Of a DNA stretch of 64,000 bases, positions 62,323-64,000 are shown piece after piece. The stretch spans positions 1 through 64,000 of the forward strand of contig NZ_SLVB01000006.1 in the NCBI RefSeq assembly GCF_004341845.1, read 5' to 3'. The first letter of the stretch is position 1, and each line of letters begins with the position of its first letter. The position numbers were made by a program, and so were the translations under genes. The notes beneath the pieces are model-generated. The model saw only the letters and a list, made by a program, of their open reading frames with translations. It was not told the DNA's origin and ran no database searches. This DNA is from Novosphingobium sp. PhB165 (GTDB taxonomy: Bacteria; Pseudomonadota; Alphaproteobacteria; Sphingomonadales; Sphingomonadaceae).

Positions 62323-63366
62323 TTACATGCCCGAACCCGGACCGTAAGTGATTTCGACGCGACGGTTCTGCAGTTCGCGAACACCGTCTGCGGTGGGAAC
62401 GCGCGGTTGCGTTTCACCGAAGGCCTGGCTCGAGATTGCGCCGTCGGGGATGCCGTGGCTGGTGAGGTAGGCGCGGACCGAGTCGTTACGACGAGCCGAG
62501 AGGCCCATGTTGTACTTGGCGCTACCCGAACGGTCGGTGTGACCGGCCAGCATGATCGGCACGCTGTTGCAGTTGCCGTAAGCCGTGATCGCGCTGTCCA
62601 GAATGGTGCCGGCCTCAGGCGTGATGTCGGCCTTATCCCAGTCGAAGAACACGATGTACGGGCCCTTGTTGCACACCACAGGCGGCGGCGGGGGCGGGGG
62701 CGGGGGCGGCGGGGGCGGCGGCGGCGGCGGGGGCGGCGGCGGCGGAGCAGCCGGTTCGCCGAAGTTGTAAGCCAGCGTCGCCATCAGCGAGTGCGAGCGC
62801 CAACGGGTCTTGAGATCGTCGCCAGCAGTGGTGACAACCTTGACCTTGTCGACGTTCATGAAGCGATACTTCAGGCCGATGTCCACATTCCGGCTGAGCG
62901 GAGCGCGGATGCCTGCCAGTGCCTGCCAGGCGAAACCGGTGTCGGAATCGTCGACATTGTCGAGATCGACGCGAGCAACGCCCGCACCGCCGCCGACGAA
63001 GCCCTGAAGGCCATCATCCTTGCCGAAGTCGAGCAGGCCGTTGACCATGAACGACAGGTTGCTGGCGTTACCGGTACCCTTGAGCGGACCAGCTGCGTCC
63101 GTGTAGGTGCCGATCTTGGCCTGGCGATAGCTGGCTTCGGTTTCCAGACGGAAAGCACCGAAGTCATAGCCGATCACGCCACCACCGTCGAAGCCGGTCT
63201 TGAAGTCGTAATCGCCAGCGTGGCTGACGCCATTGATCGTCGCGTTAGCGTCTTCGACGATCATGCCGCCGAAGTCGAGTTCCAGATACCAAGCGTCGTC
63301 GCGCGCGAACGCGGGCGTGGCGATAGCTGTCGAAGCCAGCGCCAGTCCGATGACGAGTTTCCTCAT
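62323..63366 (-). CDS. ompA: OmpA family outer membrane protein with proline hinge
   Basis: A 347-aa outer membrane protein. Signal peptide to about residue 21 (A-T-P-A-F-A), then a beta-barrel with G-L-K-Y-R-F-M-N-V-D-K and A-T-L-A-Y-N-F-G-E near its end. Next is an uninterrupted run of 22 prolines (208-229), and then the periplasmic OmpA/MotB domain with F-F-D-W-D-K-A, A-G-H-T-D-R-S-G, the peptidoglycan-binding N-x-x-L-S-x-R-R pattern and N-R-R-V-E-I at the end. It would anchor the outer membrane to peptidoglycan. Ribosome-binding site GGGGA. Monocistronic. Confidence 0.93.
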   Translation of the reverse strand: MRKLVIGLALASTAIATPAFARDDAWYLELDFGGMIVEDANATINGVSHAGDYDFKTGFDGGGVIGYDFGAFRLETEASYRQAKIGTYTDAAGPLKGTGNASNLSFMVNGLLDFGKDDGLQGFVGGGAGVARVDLDNVDDSDTGFAWQALAGIRAPLSRNVDIGLKYRFMNVDKVKVVTTAGDDLKTRWRSHSLMATLAYNFGEPAAPPPPPPPPPPPPPPPPPPPPPPVVCNKGPYIVFFDWDKADITPEAGTILDSAITAYGNCNSVPIMLAGHTDRSGSAKYNMGLSARRNDSVRAYLTSHGIPDGAISSQAFGETQPRVPTADGVRELQNRRVEITYGPGSGM

Positions 63367-63557
63367 ACGTTTCCCCTACTAAGAGATTTGGAGCCACCGA
63401 GTGCCGTAAGTGTCTACCCCCTCAACAAACAGCGTGCAAGCGCACAATGACGACATGTGTTGCAAGAATGTCGCGTTTTCGGGGCCTTGGTGCCGTCTTG
63501 TGACTCCGTTCTTCGAAATCGACGGCATCGAATTGACCCTTATTGCATTGGCGCTGG

Positions 63558-64000
63558 TCACACCGAAGGCAGGATACCCACGGCTTGCAGGGACGCCACC
63601 AGATTGGCGATGGCAGCCCGAGCCTCCCCATCAACTGTTGAGCCACCAACTGGTTCCGTGGGCGGAGAAGCTTTTCTCCAGGAGCCCGAAAACAGCCGAT
63701 CCTGCCCGGTGGAGCGGTCGAATACACGCATTCCGTCACGCGGCGTTATGAAGGTCCATCCGCCGCTCTGATAACTGGCCAGCATGCCGTCGTTACCGGC
63801 CCAATCGCCCGAGGCCTTGCTGGCGACGATCCAGGTATCGCCATCGGTCGGATTTTTCGGCGGCGAGACGCTTTCGCCGCCAATGGCGCAGTGCAGAAGC
63901 ACATCGGTGCGAACAAAGGCCTCGTTGACGAAAGTCTCCTTGCGGGTCTGGGCCGTATAAAGCAGCGGCAGGGCGAATCGCGGCGTGGTGCTGTCGAATG
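63558..64000 (-). CDS. DUF2793 domain protein (partial; cut by the window edge)
   Basis: The last 146 codons of a minus-strand gene whose start lies outside the window. From the edge it reads F-D-S-T-T-P-R-F-A-L-P-L-L-Y-T-A-Q-T-R-K-E and continues with N-E-A, then D-T-W-I-V-A, G-D-W-A-G-N-D-G and G-W-T-F-I-T-P-R-D-G-M-R-V-F. This is the DUF2793 domain found in phage tail-fibre and gene-transfer-agent-linked proteins of alphaproteobacteria. The C-terminal 40 residues form a polar linker and helix. It may be the end of a prophage or GTA module to the right. Confidence 0.82.
   Translation of the reverse strand, partial: FDSTTPRFALPLLYTAQTRKETFVNEAFVRTDVLLHCAIGGESVSPPKNPTDGDTWIVASKASGDWAGNDGMLASYQSGGWTFITPRDGMRVFDRSTGQDRLFSGSWRKASPPTEPVGGSTVDGEARAAIANLVASLQAVGILPSV

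Noticed and set aside
62585..62770. Polyglycine-coding frame on the plus strand
   Set aside because: It is the complement of the polyproline hinge of the OmpA-family gene.
63380..63470. TTGCAC / TAGACA, 17 bases apart, as the OmpA promoter on the minus strand
   Set aside because: Each hexamer matches only three of six consensus bases; too weak to list as a feature.

Overview
The window looks like chromosomal DNA of a GC-rich alphaproteobacterium of the Sphingomonadales, most like Novosphingobium or a relative. The grounds are the CtrA regulator with Asp51, the FnrL/FixK-type regulator, genes of the exosortase-A (XrtA) glycosylation system, a PHB-type acetoacetyl-CoA reductase, a periplasmic/outer-membrane lipopolysaccharide export set, an OmpA protein with a long proline hinge, and strong codon bias that leaves many spurious antisense open frames. 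No rRNA, insertion sequence, integrase or CRISPR array is visible. One tRNA (initiator Met) opens the window.

Layout. 0-3.5 kb: tRNA-fMet, an FNR-type iron-sulfur regulator, OmpW and oxygen-independent coproporphyrinogen oxidase (hemN), with two perfect FixK/FNR-type boxes between the divergent ompW and hemN, then a PilZ protein. 3.7-9.8 kb: a sugar/alcohol-phosphate nucleotidyltransferase divergent from a Wzx-type flippase, an M20 amidohydrolase, an unrecognised protein coupled to a small-molecule kinase, and an alpha/beta hydrolase. 9.8-15.2 kb: dxs with an MHS transporter, VOC and GNAT enzymes, a Fur/Zur regulator and two small membrane proteins. 15.2-19.6 kb: an rpe, heparinase-like, purH operon. 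19.9-24.6 kb: a DUF2141 protein followed by a lipid-modification locus (MobA-like NTP transferase, Tam41-like nucleotidyltransferase, diacylglycerol/ceramide-kinase-like enzyme and a divergent CDP-alcohol phosphotransferase). 24.6-27.9 kb: HIT protein, YnfA, phaB and two envelope proteins of unknown role.

28-36 kb is mostly cell-envelope and replication housekeeping: leuS-lptE-holA, a priming sugar-1-phosphate transferase, and rnd-lptC-lptA on the opposite strand, then ung. 36.4-43 kb carries an ABM-domain protein and the gltBD glutamate synthase operon. 43.4-48.4 kb holds a large acidic membrane-anchored protein, then a divergent pair belonging to the exosortase-A glycosylation system (glycosyltransferase and O-antigen-ligase-like protein), although no exosortase is present here. 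ctrA follows.

49.4-57.7 kb: PepSY membrane protein, trmB, prfC, an exo/endonuclease/phosphatase-family protein, then a nitrogen module with a sigma-54 promoter: glnK, amtB, and a second PII gene behind a terminator. A rhodanese/phosphatase-like protein and a double cold-shock-domain protein with a glycine/arginine-rich tail follow. 57.9-64 kb: argD-argF-hslO as a tightly overlapping operon, a small exported protein, queC, the OmpA-family protein, and at the edge a truncated DUF2793 protein of phage/gene-transfer-agent type.

The most interesting content is the lipid headgroup locus at 20.4-24.6 kb. It brings together a lipid kinase, a possible CDP-lipid-forming nucleotidyltransferase, a second NTP transferase and a CDP-alcohol phosphotransferase. 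In a group that makes sphingolipids it is a good candidate for a phospho-sphingolipid or unusual phospholipid pathway. All functional statements come from reading motifs and remembered family features; no database search was possible.
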